Part shown: one piece after another, positions 7,110 to 16,610 of the stretch
Numbering within the stretch: the stretch's first letter is position 1
Layout of the letters: each line of letters begins with the position of its first letter
Source of the DNA: Xanthomonas sp.
Lineage (GTDB): Bacteria; Pseudomonadota; Gammaproteobacteria; Xanthomonadales; Xanthomonadaceae
Length of the DNA: 64,000 nucleotides
Assembly (NCBI RefSeq): GCF_017163755.1
Contig: NZ_JAFIWC010000016.1
Coordinates: 1 to 64,000 of the forward strand
Direction of reading: 5' to 3'
Notes under the pieces: model-generated
The model's input: only the letters and a program-made list of their open reading frames with translations
Told to the model about the DNA's origin: nothing
Databases searched by the model: none
Position numbers and translations under genes: made by a program

Positions 7110-9761
7110 ATGACCCAGCCGTTTGCGTTTCTCCGCTCCGCCAGTGTCGCCACTCGCCTGATGCTCGGCGTGGCCGCGATCGCCGTGCTGTGCTTCGGCG
7201 TGACCGCCGTGATCATCTACGCCAGCAGCAGCCGGATGCTGCTCGACTCGGCCAAGTCCGGCATGAACGATGTCGCGCAGCTCGAGGCGCAGCGGGTGTC
7301 GGCCGACCTGGGCGCCGCGTTCAACGCCAACCAGAGCTTCGCCAACAGCCTGCTGGTGCAGCGCCAGCAGGGCGGCGCCAAGCGCGAGACCTTCAGCGAC
7401 GTGGTGCGCAGCGAATTGCGCGCGCACCCGGAGTGGACCGCCCACGGCACGATGTGGGAGCCGCAGGCGTTCGACGGCAACGACGCCGGCTATGCCGGCG
7501 CCGAAGGCCACGATGCCACCGGCCGCTACATGATCTACTGGGCCTGGCAAGGCGACACCCAGGTGCGCGAGCCGCTGCGCGACTACGAGGTGCCCGGCGC
7601 CGGCGACTGGTACCTCAAGGCGCGCCAGCACTTGCGCCCGACCGTGGTCGAGCCGTACCTGTACGAGATCGGCGGCAAGCAGGTGCTGATGACCACACTG
7701 ACCACGCCGATCCTCGACCAGGGCAAGTTCCTCGGCGTGACGATCACCGATTTCGGCCTGGCCAAGCTGCAGGCGCGCCTGGCGCAGCTGCGCCCGCTCG
7801 GCGCCGGCCGCGTGCGCCTGCTGTCGCCGGCCGGGGTGATCGTCGCCGACCGCGATGCCGCACTGGTCGGCAAGAAGCTGGAGGACGCCGCCACCCGGGA
7901 TATCCTGCAAAGCGTCGCCCAGGGCCGCGCCATCACCCGCGAAGTCGACGACGCCGACGGCGACACCGACATCGAGAGCTACGTGCCGCTGCAGATCGGC
8001 CAGGCGCAGGAGCGCTTCGCGCTCGGCGTGATGGTGCCCAAGGCGGTGCTGATGCAGCAGGCGCGCACGCTGCTGTGGACGATCGTCGCGGTCGGCGCCT
8101 GCGCCGCACTGCTGCTCAGCGGCGGCCTGCTGCTGTTGCTGCGGCGGATGGTGCTGCGGCCGCTGAACGAGGCGGTGCAGGTCTCCGGCGCGGTGGCCGA
8201 AGGCCGGCTCGACAGCCCCATCCAGTACCGGCGCAACGACGAGCTCGGCCGCCTGTTCGGCTCGCTGCGGCGCATGCAGGACCAGTTGCGCGCGGTGCTG
8301 CAGGCGCAGAACCTGATGGCCACGCGCCACGATGCCGGCGAGCTGAGCTATCGCATGGACCACAACGCTTTCCCCGGGGACTACGGACGCATGGTCGGCG
8401 ACACCAACCGCCTGGTCGGTTCGCACGTGGAACTGCAGCAGCGCCTGCTCGAGGTGATGCGCCGCTATTCGGTCGGCGACCTGGCCGAGGACATGGAAGC
8501 GCTGCCCGGCGAAAAGGCCGCGATCACCGAAGCGATGCAGGCGACCAAGGCCAACCTGTCGGCGATCAACCGCGACATCCGCCAGCTGGCCGAAGCCGCC
8601 GCCGCCGGCGACTTCTCGCAACGCGGCGACGCCGCCCGCTACCAGCACGACTTCCGCGCGATGATCGCCGGACTGAACCAGCTGATGGAAACCACCGAGG
8701 TCAACCTGGCGTCGGTGTCGCAGTTGCTGCGCAGCATCGCCGAAGGCGACCTCACCGCGCGCATGCACGGCGAGTTCCATGGCGTGTTCGCGCGGATGCG
8801 CGACGACGCCAATGCCACCGCCGAGCAGCTGGCCGGCATCGTCGGCCGCATCCAGACCGCTGCGATCAGCATCAACGCCGCCTCCACCGAGATCGCCGCC
8901 GGCAACGACGACCTGTCGCGGCGCACCGAACAGCAGGCCGCCAGCCTGGAGGAAACCGCCGCGTCGATGGAGGAGCTGACCTCCACGGTCAAGCAGAACG
9001 CCGAGCACGCGCGCCAGGCCAACCAGCTGGCGGTCGGCGCCGCCGGCGTCGCCTCGCAGGGCGGCGAGGTGGTCAGCCAGGTGGTGACCACGATGAGCGG
9101 CATCGAGACCTCGTCCAGGCGCATCGCCGACATCATCAGCGTCATCGACGGCATCGCGTTCCAGACCAACATCCTGGCGCTGAATGCCGCGGTGGAAGCG
9201 GCACGCGCCGGCGAACAGGGCCGCGGCTTCGCCGTGGTCGCCAGCGAGGTCCGTACCCTCGCCCAGCGCTCGGCCAGCGCGGCCAAGGAGATCAAGGGAC
9301 TGATCGACGAATCGGTCGGCCGGGTCAGCGAGGGCTCGGCGCTGGTCGCCCGTGCCGGGCAGACCATGCAGGAGATCGTCTCGTCGGTACAACGGGTCAC
9401 CGACATCATGGGCGAGATCTCCGCGGCCTCGCAGGAACAGTACGCCGGCATCGAGCAGGTCAACCAGACCGTGACCCAGATGGACGAGGCCACCCAGCAG
9501 AACGCCGCGCTGGTGGAAGAAGCCACCGCCGCGGCGCGGTCGATGGAGGAGCAGGCCGGGCAGCTGACCGAGACCGTCGCGCTGTTCAAGATCGATGGCG
9601 CCCACGCCGTACCAGCGGCGCGTGCCGCGCCCTCGCTCGCCGCGGTGCCGGGCAGCGGCCGGCCGGCGGCATCCCCGGTCAAGCGCGCCAAGCCGGTGGC
9701 GCGTCCGGCGCAGCGCGGTTCGTCCCCGGCCGCGGCCGATTCGCAGTGGCAGGAATTCTGA
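7110..9761 (+). CDS. methyl-accepting chemotaxis protein 1 (double-Cache type sensor)
   Basis: This 883-residue transmembrane receptor has a first membrane helix at about 10-35, a large periplasmic region of roughly 290 residues with Cache-like features ([37 protein letters not shown]), and a second helix near 325-347. HAMP and further HAMP-like segments follow ([25 protein letters not shown]). The signalling hairpin has the universal tip [22 protein letters not shown]. The C-terminus QWQEF matches the aromatic pentapeptide to which CheR/CheB bind. The ATG at 7110 is preferred to a GTG three codons upstream; neither has a strong ribosome site. The Cache fold suggests small-molecule sensing, but the ligand cannot be read from sequence. 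Confidence 0.92.
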   Translation: MTQPFAFLRSASVATRLMLGVAAIAVLCFGVTAVIIYASSSRMLLDSAKSGMNDVAQLEAQRVSADLGAAFNANQSFANSLLVQRQQGGAKRETFSDVVRSELRAHPEWTAHGTMWEPQAFDGNDAGYAGAEGHDATGRYMIYWAWQGDTQVREPLRDYEVPGAGDWYLKARQHLRPTVVEPYLYEIGGKQVLMTTLTTPILDQGKFLGVTITDFGLAKLQARLAQLRPLGAGRVRLLSPAGVIVADRDAALVGKKLEDAATRDILQSVAQGRAITREVDDADGDTDIESYVPLQIGQAQERFALGVMVPKAVLMQQARTLLWTIVAVGACAALLLSGGLLLLLRRMVLRPLNEAVQVSGAVAEGRLDSPIQYRRNDELGRLFGSLRRMQDQLRAVLQAQNLMATRHDAGELSYRMDHNAFPGDYGRMVGDTNRLVGSHVELQQRLLEVMRRYSVGDLAEDMEALPGEKAAITEAMQATKANLSAINRDIRQLAEAAAAGDFSQRGDAARYQHDFRAMIAGLNQLMETTEVNLASVSQLLRSIAEGDLTARMHGEFHGVFARMRDDANATAEQLAGIVGRIQTAAISINAASTEIAAGNDDLSRRTEQQAASLEETAASMEELTSTVKQNAEHARQANQLAVGAAGVASQGGEVVSQVVTTMSGIETSSRRIADIISVIDGIAFQTNILALNAAVEAARAGEQGRGFAVVASEVRTLAQRSASAAKEIKGLIDESVGRVSEGSALVARAGQTMQEIVSSVQRVTDIMGEISAASQEQYAGIEQVNQTVTQMDEATQQNAALVEEATAAARSMEEQAGQLTETVALFKIDGAHAVPAARAAPSLAAVPGSGRPAASPVKRAKPVARPAQRGSSPAAADSQWQEF
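8901..9600 (+). repeat. chemoreceptor signalling module, first of seven near-identical DNA copies
   Basis: The segment starting GGCAACGACGACCTGTCGCG at 8901 recurs at 12677, 15369, 18531, 22989, 25422 and 28477, each followed by about 650-700 bases of very similar DNA encoding the signalling hairpin. Copies 1-4 share GTCTCGTCGGTACAACGGGT (GTA and CAA codons), while copies 5-7 read with GTGCAGCGC at the same place, giving two sub-groups. These are dispersed direct repeats and potential recombination sites. Confidence 0.9.
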
Positions 9762-10242
9762 CTTCCGCGTGATCGGCTGGCCGTCAGCCGCCCGTGTGGC
9801 GGCGGGATCGTCCCTGATCCCGCTCGGCACCAGCCACGGCTGTCACAGCTACGCCACCTGCCCCCCCGCTCCCATCGCAGCCATGCAGCCCCCGCATGCG
9901 AAGGCCGCAAGCTTGCGCACTGCCGTGACCATCGTTTGTTCAGCAGCGACCAGGGTACCCACGCCCAAGGCCCATCCGTTCATCGCGCAGGTTGCGGTAT
10001 GCGGCTGAAGCCGCTCCCATAGCTGCGCCGATCGCAGGAACGCAAGGGCGGCTGGCCGAGTGCATGATGGTGGCCTTCAGCACCGACACGTCCTGCCCTG
10101 CGTAACCGAACCGGTCCAGAGCGGTCCACCTGCCCGGCCCGGAGCAACCGTCCGCGCAACGCCCGACGCAATCCTGGCGCCGGCCAGCAGCGCCCGGTCC
10201 CACCGCATGTCCGATGAATGGCCTTCGACAGGACAAATTTTG
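9762..10242. other. intergenic region with no convincing gene
   Basis: No reading frame here has coding character in either direction. A short hairpin (GCGGGATC at 9802-9809 with GATCCCGC at 9816-9823) without a T-run could act as a weak terminator for the receptor gene. A dispersed Xanthomonas-type repeat lies at 10001-10019. Confidence 0.5.
10001..10019 (-). repeat. REP-like dispersed repeat
   Basis: GCGGCTGAAGCCGCTCCCA read on the minus strand is TGGGAGCGGCTTCAGCCGC, an intergenic palindromic motif that I recall as widely dispersed in Xanthomonadaceae genomes. Its core GCGGCT-GA-AGCCGC is self-complementary. Only one good copy was seen in this window. Confidence 0.6.
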
Positions 10243-10269
10243 TAAAGAAACTCGGCTTGCCGCCGTTAT
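10243..10269 (+). promoter_or_regulatory. sigma-28 type promoter for beta-barrel gene and chemoreceptor 2
   Basis: TAAAGAAA (10243-10250), 11 bases and GCCGTTAT (10262-10269) match the sigma-28 pattern. It precedes the beta-barrel gene by about 117 bases and probably also serves the receptor gene 16 bases beyond it. Confidence 0.65.
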
Positions 10270-10386
10270 CTGTGGCGACAAATGCCGCAACCGCCCTGCG
10301 CGCCGGCAGCCTGTCAGGCAGGCCATGTGACACGTGCGACAGCGCGCACCCGCGGCCCGATGATGACCATCCTCTGGGACCGCCCT

Positions 10387-11148
10387 ATGAAATCCTTCGC
10401 ATTCGCCACCTCCCTGGCCCTGCTCGGCGCGTTCGCCGACGCGCGCGCCGAAGACCCGATCGCCACCGACCGCCCGGACTTCGTCGAATCCAGCCTCACC
10501 GTCGGCGATCGCCGCCTGCAGGTGGAAACCAGCGCCGCCTGGGAACGCGATGACGATACCGACAGCTACAGCACGCCCACCCTGTTCCGCTACGGCCTCG
10601 GCGAGACCTGGGAGCTGCGCCTGGAAACCGATGGCTGGCAGCACATCCACACCTCGGGCGAGCACTCGGTCTCCGGCCTGGCCGACCTGTCGGTCGGGCT
10701 GAAGCACCACATCGCCGCCTCCGACGGCGGGCAGCCGTCGCTGGCCTGGCTGCTGCACGTGGATCTGCCCAGCGGCGATCGCGAACTGCGCGGCCACGGC
10801 GCGCGGCCTTCGTTTCGCGTCGTCGCCGAATGGGAACTCAGCGACAGCCTGTCGGCGGGCGTGATGCCGGGCGTGATCTGGGACGACGACGGCGACGGCC
10901 ACCGCTACGCCGCGGGCATCTTCGGCGCGGTGCTGGGCAAGTCGTGGAGCGACACCAGCCGCTCGTTCGTCGAGCTGGCCTTGCCGCAGATCGCGCGCAG
11001 CGACGACGGCGGCACCCAGGCGCTGCTCAACGTCGGCTCGGCCTGGCTGCTGAGCAACGATGTGCAGCTCGACGCGGTCTACAGCCACGGCCTCAACCAT
11101 CGCACGCCGGACCACGCGCTCGGCGTGGGCCTGTCCGTCCGCTTCTGA
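10387..11148 (+). CDS. predicted outer-membrane beta-barrel protein (phenol MetA-like family)
   Basis: This 253-residue protein begins with a signal peptide (MKSFAFATSLALLGAFADARA, cleavage expected before EDPIATDRPD). The mature part consists of alternating hydrophobic strands with turns (TPTLFRYGLGETWELRLE, LADLSVGLKHHIA, SFVELALPQIA) and ends in VRF, the terminal aromatic residue typical of outer-membrane barrels. The N-terminal TDRPDFVESS and overall pattern resemble the MetA-pathway of phenol degradation family, which has no firm function. It lies behind a sigma-28 type promoter and 16 bases before a chemoreceptor gene, so it may be part of the motility regulon. The start at 10387 is chosen because it gives the signal peptide; upstream starts do not. 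Confidence 0.75.
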   Translation: MKSFAFATSLALLGAFADARAEDPIATDRPDFVESSLTVGDRRLQVETSAAWERDDDTDSYSTPTLFRYGLGETWELRLETDGWQHIHTSGEHSVSGLADLSVGLKHHIAASDGGQPSLAWLLHVDLPSGDRELRGHGARPSFRVVAEWELSDSLSAGVMPGVIWDDDGDGHRYAAGIFGAVLGKSWSDTSRSFVELALPQIARSDDGGTQALLNVGSAWLLSNDVQLDAVYSHGLNHRTPDHALGVGLSVRF

Positions 11149-11164
11149 TCCGCGGAGCACGCAG

Positions 11165-13534
11165 ATGAAGATCATGCACATGCTGGGGCTGCTGGTACTG
11201 GTGGCCGTGGCCGCCCTGCTGGTGGTGGGCGGTTTCGGTTTCGCCGGCCAGCGCGGCCTGCTGTCGGTGGTGTCGGCGCAGGTCACCTCGTCCGACGCGC
11301 TGCGCAACCACATGCAGGCCGACATGATGCACGACGCGCTGCGCGGCGACGTCATCGCCGCGCTGCTCGCCGGCGCCCAGCAGGACGAGGCCGGCATCAA
11401 GGAGGCCCGCGCGTCGCTCGGCGAGCACGCCGGCGTGTTCCAGCAGGCGCTGGCCGACAACCAGAAACTGCCGCTGGATCCGCAGCTGCGCCGCGAGCTG
11501 GATGCGGTCGCGCCGTCGCTGCAGCGTTACATCGCCACGTCCGACCAGTTGCTGACCCTGGTCGAGGCGCACGCCGACAGCAGCGCCGCCTATGCCGATT
11601 TCAACCAGGCGTTCTCCACGCTGGAAACCGGCATGGGCACGATCAGCGACCGCATCCTGGCGTTGAACCAGGCCAACCGGGCCGAGGCCGAGCGCTACGG
11701 CAGCCGGATCATGTGGCAGCAGATCGCCGGCGCCTTGCTGGCGGTGCTGGTCCTGTGCCTGGTCGGCGGCTGGATCCTGCGCTCGGTGTCGCGCCTGCTC
11801 GGCGGCGAACCGCGGCTGGCGATGGCGGCGGCGCAGCACATCGCCGAAGGCCGCCTGGACCAGGCCATCCCGGTGCCGGCCGGCCGCCAGCACAGCCTGA
11901 TGGCGGCGCTGGCGCGGATGCAGCACGACCTGCGCGAGCGCATCGAGCGCGAGCGCGCCATCGCCGCGGAAAACCTGCGCATCCGCGTGGCGCTGGACAA
12001 CTCCTCCACCGGCATGTACATCGCCGATCCGGACCTGACCATCATCTACGCCAACGGCGCCCTGCAGCGGCTGCTGCAGGTCCATGCGCACGACATCCGC
12101 AACTGCGCGCCGGCGTTCGACGCCTCGATCCCGCTGGTCGGGCAGCCGGTGTCGCTGCTGGAAGTGGGCAACCGCCAGGACGCGGAGATCTACCAGCAGC
12201 TGGACCGCCAGGGCGCGGCGCAGCGCGAGGTGCGCTACGGCCAGGCCTGCATCGCCCAGGAGATCTCCACCATCCGCAACGACGCCGGCCGCCACCTCGG
12301 CTTCGTCTGCGAGTGGCGCGACCGCAGCGCCGAGGCCAGGGTCGAAGCCGAGGTCGCCGACGTGGTGCGCAGCGCCGCGGCGGGCGACCTGTCCGGACGC
12401 ATCGAGGTCGCCGGCAAGCAGGGCTTCTTCCTGCAGCTGGCGCAGCAGCTCAACAGCCTGCTCGAGGCCAATGCGATCAGCATCGCCGAAGTCTCGCGCC
12501 TGCTCAGCGCGTTGTCCGACGGCGACCTGGGCGCACGCATGCACGGCGAGTTCCAGGGCGTGTTCGCGCACATGCGCGACGATGCCAACACCACCGCCGA
12601 GCGCCTGGCCGGCATCGTCGGCCGCATCCAGCACGCCGCATCCAGCATCCATACGGCATCGACCGAGATCGCCGCGGGCAACGACGACCTGTCGCGGCGC
12701 ACCGAACAGCAGGCCGCCAGCCTGGAAGAGACCGCCGCGTCGATGGAAGAGCTGACCTCCACGGTCAAGCAGAACGCCGAACACGCGCGCCAAGCCAACC
12801 AGCTGGCGGTCGGCGCGGCCACGGTGGCCTCGCAGGGCGGCGAAGTGGTCGGCCAAGTGGTGACCACGATGAGCGGCATCGAGACCTCGTCCAAGCGCAT
12901 CGCCGACATCATCAGCGTCATCGACGGCATCGCGTTCCAGACCAACATCCTGGCGCTGAATGCCGCGGTGGAAGCGGCGCGCGCCGGCGAGCAGGGCCGC
13001 GGCTTCGCCGTCGTCGCCTCGGAAGTGCGCACCCTGGCGCAGCGCTCGGCCAGCGCGGCCAAGGAGATCAAGGGACTGATCGACGAATCGGTCTCCCAGG
13101 TCGCCAACGGTTCGGCGCTGGTGCGCCGCGCTGGCCAGACCATGCAGGAGATCGTCTCGTCGGTACAACGGGTCACCGACATCATGGGCGAGATCTCCGC
13201 CGCCTCGCAGGAACAGTCGGCGGGCATCGAGCAGGTCAACCAGACCATCACCCAGATGGACGAAGCCACCCAGCAGAACGCCGCGCTGGTCGAGGAAGCC
13301 ACCGCCGCCGCACGCTCGATGGAAGAGCAGTCGGCGCAGTTGAGCCAGGCCGTGGCGGTGTTTCGCATCGACGGCTCCGGCGCGGCCACCGCGTCGCGGG
13401 CGCGGCCGCCGGTCGCGGCGGCGATGCCGGCGCTGCCGCCCGCACCGAAGCCCGCGCCGACGCGCGCGCCGCACGGTGCGTCGCCGGCGCAAGCGATCGC
13501 CGATGCGATCGATGGGCAGTGGCAGGCGTTCTGA
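11165..13534 (+). CDS. methyl-accepting chemotaxis protein 2 (helical sensor plus PAS)
   Basis: This 789-residue receptor starts at ATG 11165, after CGGAGC. A membrane helix (about 5-28) is followed by an all-helical periplasmic domain of about 155 residues, consistent with a four-helix-bundle sensor, and a second helix near 185-205. The cytoplasmic part has a HAMP, then a PAS domain ([25 protein letters not shown]) of the same type as in receptor 5, a second HAMP-like unit, and the shared signalling hairpin. It ends QWQAF, a likely CheR/CheB docking pentapeptide. It follows the beta-barrel gene by 16 bases with no terminator, so the two are probably co-transcribed. A cytoplasmic PAS suggests an internal cue (redox or small ligand) besides the periplasmic one. 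Confidence 0.92.
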   Translation: MKIMHMLGLLVLVAVAALLVVGGFGFAGQRGLLSVVSAQVTSSDALRNHMQADMMHDALRGDVIAALLAGAQQDEAGIKEARASLGEHAGVFQQALADNQKLPLDPQLRRELDAVAPSLQRYIATSDQLLTLVEAHADSSAAYADFNQAFSTLETGMGTISDRILALNQANRAEAERYGSRIMWQQIAGALLAVLVLCLVGGWILRSVSRLLGGEPRLAMAAAQHIAEGRLDQAIPVPAGRQHSLMAALARMQHDLRERIERERAIAAENLRIRVALDNSSTGMYIADPDLTIIYANGALQRLLQVHAHDIRNCAPAFDASIPLVGQPVSLLEVGNRQDAEIYQQLDRQGAAQREVRYGQACIAQEISTIRNDAGRHLGFVCEWRDRSAEARVEAEVADVVRSAAAGDLSGRIEVAGKQGFFLQLAQQLNSLLEANAISIAEVSRLLSALSDGDLGARMHGEFQGVFAHMRDDANTTAERLAGIVGRIQHAASSIHTASTEIAAGNDDLSRRTEQQAASLEETAASMEELTSTVKQNAEHARQANQLAVGAATVASQGGEVVGQVVTTMSGIETSSKRIADIISVIDGIAFQTNILALNAAVEAARAGEQGRGFAVVASEVRTLAQRSASAAKEIKGLIDESVSQVANGSALVRRAGQTMQEIVSSVQRVTDIMGEISAASQEQSAGIEQVNQTITQMDEATQQNAALVEEATAAARSMEEQSAQLSQAVAVFRIDGSGAATASRARPPVAAAMPALPPAPKPAPTRAPHGASPAQAIADAIDGQWQAF

Positions 13535-13973
13535 GCCGCCGCGCCCGCAGGCCATCGAAAGCGCTCCGCACAATGGCCGCGGCCGCGTGCGCTTGATCCT
13601 CGCTGCAAGCGCCGCCGGGTTAATGAGCCTGAAGTCGGCTCGCTTAAGAACACCATGGAACTGTCGCTATTTCTGGGCGAGCCGTAGCGCCGGCATGCCG
13701 GACGCCCGCGCAGGCGCCGCTGGCGCTTGCGCAATGGCCCGGCTCCGTCCGCAGCTGCGCGCACCGCGCCTGGAAGCGGCGGCGCTTGGCATCCGGCAAA
13801 CCGGTCCGGATCGCTACAGCCCACGTTTACCCACAAAAGCGGCGGCGGTCGAGAAACCCGTCCCGATCGTAGTACCGGCCATGGCAGGCCTCCAGCAAGG
13901 ACGCTGCAACCCGCACTCGAGCACCCGTCCCATCAGCCAAATCCCACGCCCCTGGGCCCACTGGAATTCAGCC
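13535..13973. other. intergenic region before chemoreceptor 3
   Basis: No convincing gene is present. TTAAGAAC (13644-13651), 11 bases and GTCGCTAT (13663-13670) form a weak sigma-28 type site, the best match in the gap. GCCTGAAGTCGGCTCGC near 13628-13644 looks like a degenerate version of the dispersed repeat at 10001. Confidence 0.35.
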
Positions 13974-16235
13974 ATGAATGCACTACTGCAACGCTACAAC
14001 GTCGGCCATCGCCTCGCGGCGGCCTTCGGCCTGTTGATCCTGTTGTCCGTCCTGCTGGTCGCCGCAGGCCTCACTTCGATGTCCAGTGCCCGCAAGCAGC
14101 TCGACGGCATCGTCAAGACCAACATGGAGAAGATCCGTCTGTCCAGCGAGATGCTGGACGCGAACTCCGGCATCGCCATCGCGCTGCGCAATTCCACCAT
14201 CGTCACCACGCCCGAGGACAACCAGAAGGCGCTGGCCACCATCGCCGAGCAGCGCAAGCGCTACAGCGACAACCGCGAGGCGCTGTATGCGATCGCGACC
14301 AATGCCGAGGGCCAGAAGATCCGCGACACGCTCGACCAGCGCCGCGAAAAGGCGCGGGGGCTGAACGACCAGGTCATGGAGCTTTCCAAGAACAACCAGA
14401 ATGCCGAGGCGCAGGCGCTGCTGATCAGCGAAGCCGGCCCGGCGATGGACAGCTGGCAGGACGCCATTCGCGCCAACGTCGCGTTGCAGCGCAAGCAGAG
14501 CCAGGACGCCTACGCGGCGGCCGTGGCGGCGATGGCGACCGGCCGCAACGTACTGATCGCCGGCGGCGTCGCGGTGGTGCTCATCAGCATCGTGCTGGCG
14601 TGGCTGATCACCCGCAGCCTGACCCAGCCGCTGAGCCTGGCCACCCGCGTGGCCGAGAACATCGCCGCCGGCACGCTCGACGACGAGATCCGCAACGACG
14701 CCCGCGACGAGACCGGCCGCCTGCTCGCCAGCATGAAGCGGATGCAGGCGCAGTTGCAGGCGGTGCTCGCCGCGCAGCTGGAGATGGCGCGCCGCCACGA
14801 CGCCGGCCAGATCAGCTACCGGATGGACGAGTCGGCGTTCCCGGGCGACTACGGCCGCATGGTCCACGACAGCAATGCGCTGGCCGGCTCGCATATCGCA
14901 GTGAAGATGCGCCTGGCGCAGATCATGGGCCGCTACGCGATCGGCGACTTCAGCGAGGACATGGACCGCCTGCCCGGCGAAAAGGCGGTGCTGACCGAGA
15001 CCATGGACACGGTCAAGCAGAACCTGACCGCGATGAACGGCCAGATCGGCCAGCTGGCCGCGGCCGCGGCCGCCGGCGACTTCAGCGTGCGCGGCGATGC
15101 CGAGCGCTTCCAGTACGAGTTCCGCACCATGGTCGCCAGCCTCAACACGCTGATGACCACCGCCGACACCAACCTGGAGGCCTTGTCCAAACTGCTGCAG
15201 GCGATTGCCGCTGGCGACCTGACCGCGCGCATGCACGGCGAGTTCCACGGCGTATTCGCGCGGATGCGCGACGACGCCAACGCCACCGCCGAGCAGCTGG
15301 CCGGGATCGTCGGCCGCATCCAGACCGCCGCGATCAGCATCAACGCCGCCTCCACCGAGATCGCCGCCGGCAACGACGACCTGTCGCGGCGCACCGAACA
15401 GCAGGCCGCCAGCCTGGAGGAAACCGCCGCCTCGATGGAGGAGCTGACCTCCACGGTCAAGCAGAACGCCGAGCACGCGCGCCAGGCCAACCAGCTGGCG
15501 GTCGGCGCCGCCGGCGTCGCCTCGCAGGGTGGCGAGGTGGTCAGCCAGGTGGTGACCACCATGAGCGGCATCGAGGCTTCGTCCAGGCGCATCGCCGACA
15601 TCATCTCGGTGATCGACGGCATCGCCTTCCAGACCAACATCCTGGCGCTCAACGCCGCGGTGGAAGCCGCGCGTGCCGGCGAACAGGGCCGCGGCTTCGC
15701 CGTCGTCGCCTCGGAAGTGCGTACCCTGGCCCAGCGCTCGGCCGGCGCGGCCAAGGAGATCAAGGGCCTGATCGACGAATCGGTGGGCCGGGTCAGCGAG
15801 GGCTCGGCGCTGGTCGCCCGTGCCGGGCAGACCATGCAGGAGATCGTCTCGTCGGTACAACGGGTCACCGACATCATGGGCGAGATCTCCGCCGCCTCGC
15901 AGGAACAGTACGCCGGCATCGAGCAGGTCAACCAGACCGTGACCCAGATGGACGAGGCCACCCAGCAGAACGCCGCGCTGGTGGAAGAAGCCACCGCCGC
16001 GGCGCGGTCGATGGAAGAACAGGCCGGGCAGCTGACCGAGACCGTCGCCCTGTTCAAGATCGACGGCGCCCACGCCGCGCCCTCGCAGCAGGTCCGTCCT
16101 GCCCCGGCGTTCAAGGCCCAGCCCAAGCGCGCGCCGGCCGGTGCCACGACCTCGGCACCCAAGCGCAAGCCGCAGCCGGCGCACGCCAGCCACGGCAACG
16201 CCGCGGTGGCCGAATCGCAGTGGCACGAGTTCTGA
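13974..16235 (+). CDS. methyl-accepting chemotaxis protein 3 (four-helix-bundle sensor)
   Basis: This 753-residue receptor starts at ATG 13974 ([20 protein letters not shown]). The first membrane helix is at about 13-32. The periplasmic domain of about 150 residues is purely helical with many charged residues ([40 protein letters not shown]), the pattern of 4HB_MCP sensors. A second helix lies near 185-208. A HAMP domain and two more HAMP-like repeats follow ([29 protein letters not shown]), the same poly-HAMP build as receptors 1, 6 and 7, then the shared signalling hairpin. The protein ends QWHEF, a CheR/CheB docking pentapeptide. Ligand unknown. Confidence 0.92.
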   Translation: MNALLQRYNVGHRLAAAFGLLILLSVLLVAAGLTSMSSARKQLDGIVKTNMEKIRLSSEMLDANSGIAIALRNSTIVTTPEDNQKALATIAEQRKRYSDNREALYAIATNAEGQKIRDTLDQRREKARGLNDQVMELSKNNQNAEAQALLISEAGPAMDSWQDAIRANVALQRKQSQDAYAAAVAAMATGRNVLIAGGVAVVLISIVLAWLITRSLTQPLSLATRVAENIAAGTLDDEIRNDARDETGRLLASMKRMQAQLQAVLAAQLEMARRHDAGQISYRMDESAFPGDYGRMVHDSNALAGSHIAVKMRLAQIMGRYAIGDFSEDMDRLPGEKAVLTETMDTVKQNLTAMNGQIGQLAAAAAAGDFSVRGDAERFQYEFRTMVASLNTLMTTADTNLEALSKLLQAIAAGDLTARMHGEFHGVFARMRDDANATAEQLAGIVGRIQTAAISINAASTEIAAGNDDLSRRTEQQAASLEETAASMEELTSTVKQNAEHARQANQLAVGAAGVASQGGEVVSQVVTTMSGIEASSRRIADIISVIDGIAFQTNILALNAAVEAARAGEQGRGFAVVASEVRTLAQRSAGAAKEIKGLIDESVGRVSEGSALVARAGQTMQEIVSSVQRVTDIMGEISAASQEQYAGIEQVNQTVTQMDEATQQNAALVEEATAAARSMEEQAGQLTETVALFKIDGAHAAPSQQVRPAPAFKAQPKRAPAGATTSAPKRKPQPAHASHGNAAVAESQWHEF

Positions 16236-16260
16236 CCGCGCCATGCCCATGAGGTAGCCA

Positions 16261-16299
16261 GCATCGGCCGCGGAGCAGATCCGCGGCCGATGCCGTTTG
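16261..16299 (+). terminator. hairpin terminator after chemoreceptor 3
   Basis: GCATCGGCCGCGGA (16261-16274) pairs perfectly with TCCGCGGCCGATGC (16280-16293) around a five-base loop, followed by CGTTTG. The stem is strong but the T-run is weak. Confidence 0.6.
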
Positions 16300-16533
16300 T
16301 GCCGCCCGGCCACATCACGACGCGATGCACCGACAATCGTTGTTTTCGTGTTCACGCGCTAAACGCCCGCCCTGTCGCCATCCCCCAACCCGGCAGACCC
16401 AGGATCGCCCCGAACCGCGACTCCCCGCCGCAAGGGTCCCTTTGTCGCTCCACTGCGCAGCCGAACCCACGTGTGCTCTGCGCGCATTCCCGAATCTGTC
16501 TACGGCAGATCGACGAAACTGCGAACTGCATCG

Positions 16534-16560
16534 TCAACTTCCCCTGCGCGTCGCCGATAA
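16534..16560 (+). promoter_or_regulatory. sigma-28 type promoter for chemoreceptor 4
   Basis: TCAACTTC (16534-16541), 11 bases and a perfect GCCGATAA (16553-16560) match the sigma-28 pattern, 50 bases before the start codon. The rest of the 16294-16533 gap shows nothing recognisable. Confidence 0.75.
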
Positions 16561-16610
16561 GTCCATCACGCGTTTTTAACGCCGGCATTTCCCTCCATCG
16601 CAGGCACCCC

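Noticed and set aside
9595-10008. 137-residue frame after receptor 1
   Set aside because: It overlaps the receptor 1 end in another frame and is Pro/Arg/Ala-rich with no coding evidence.
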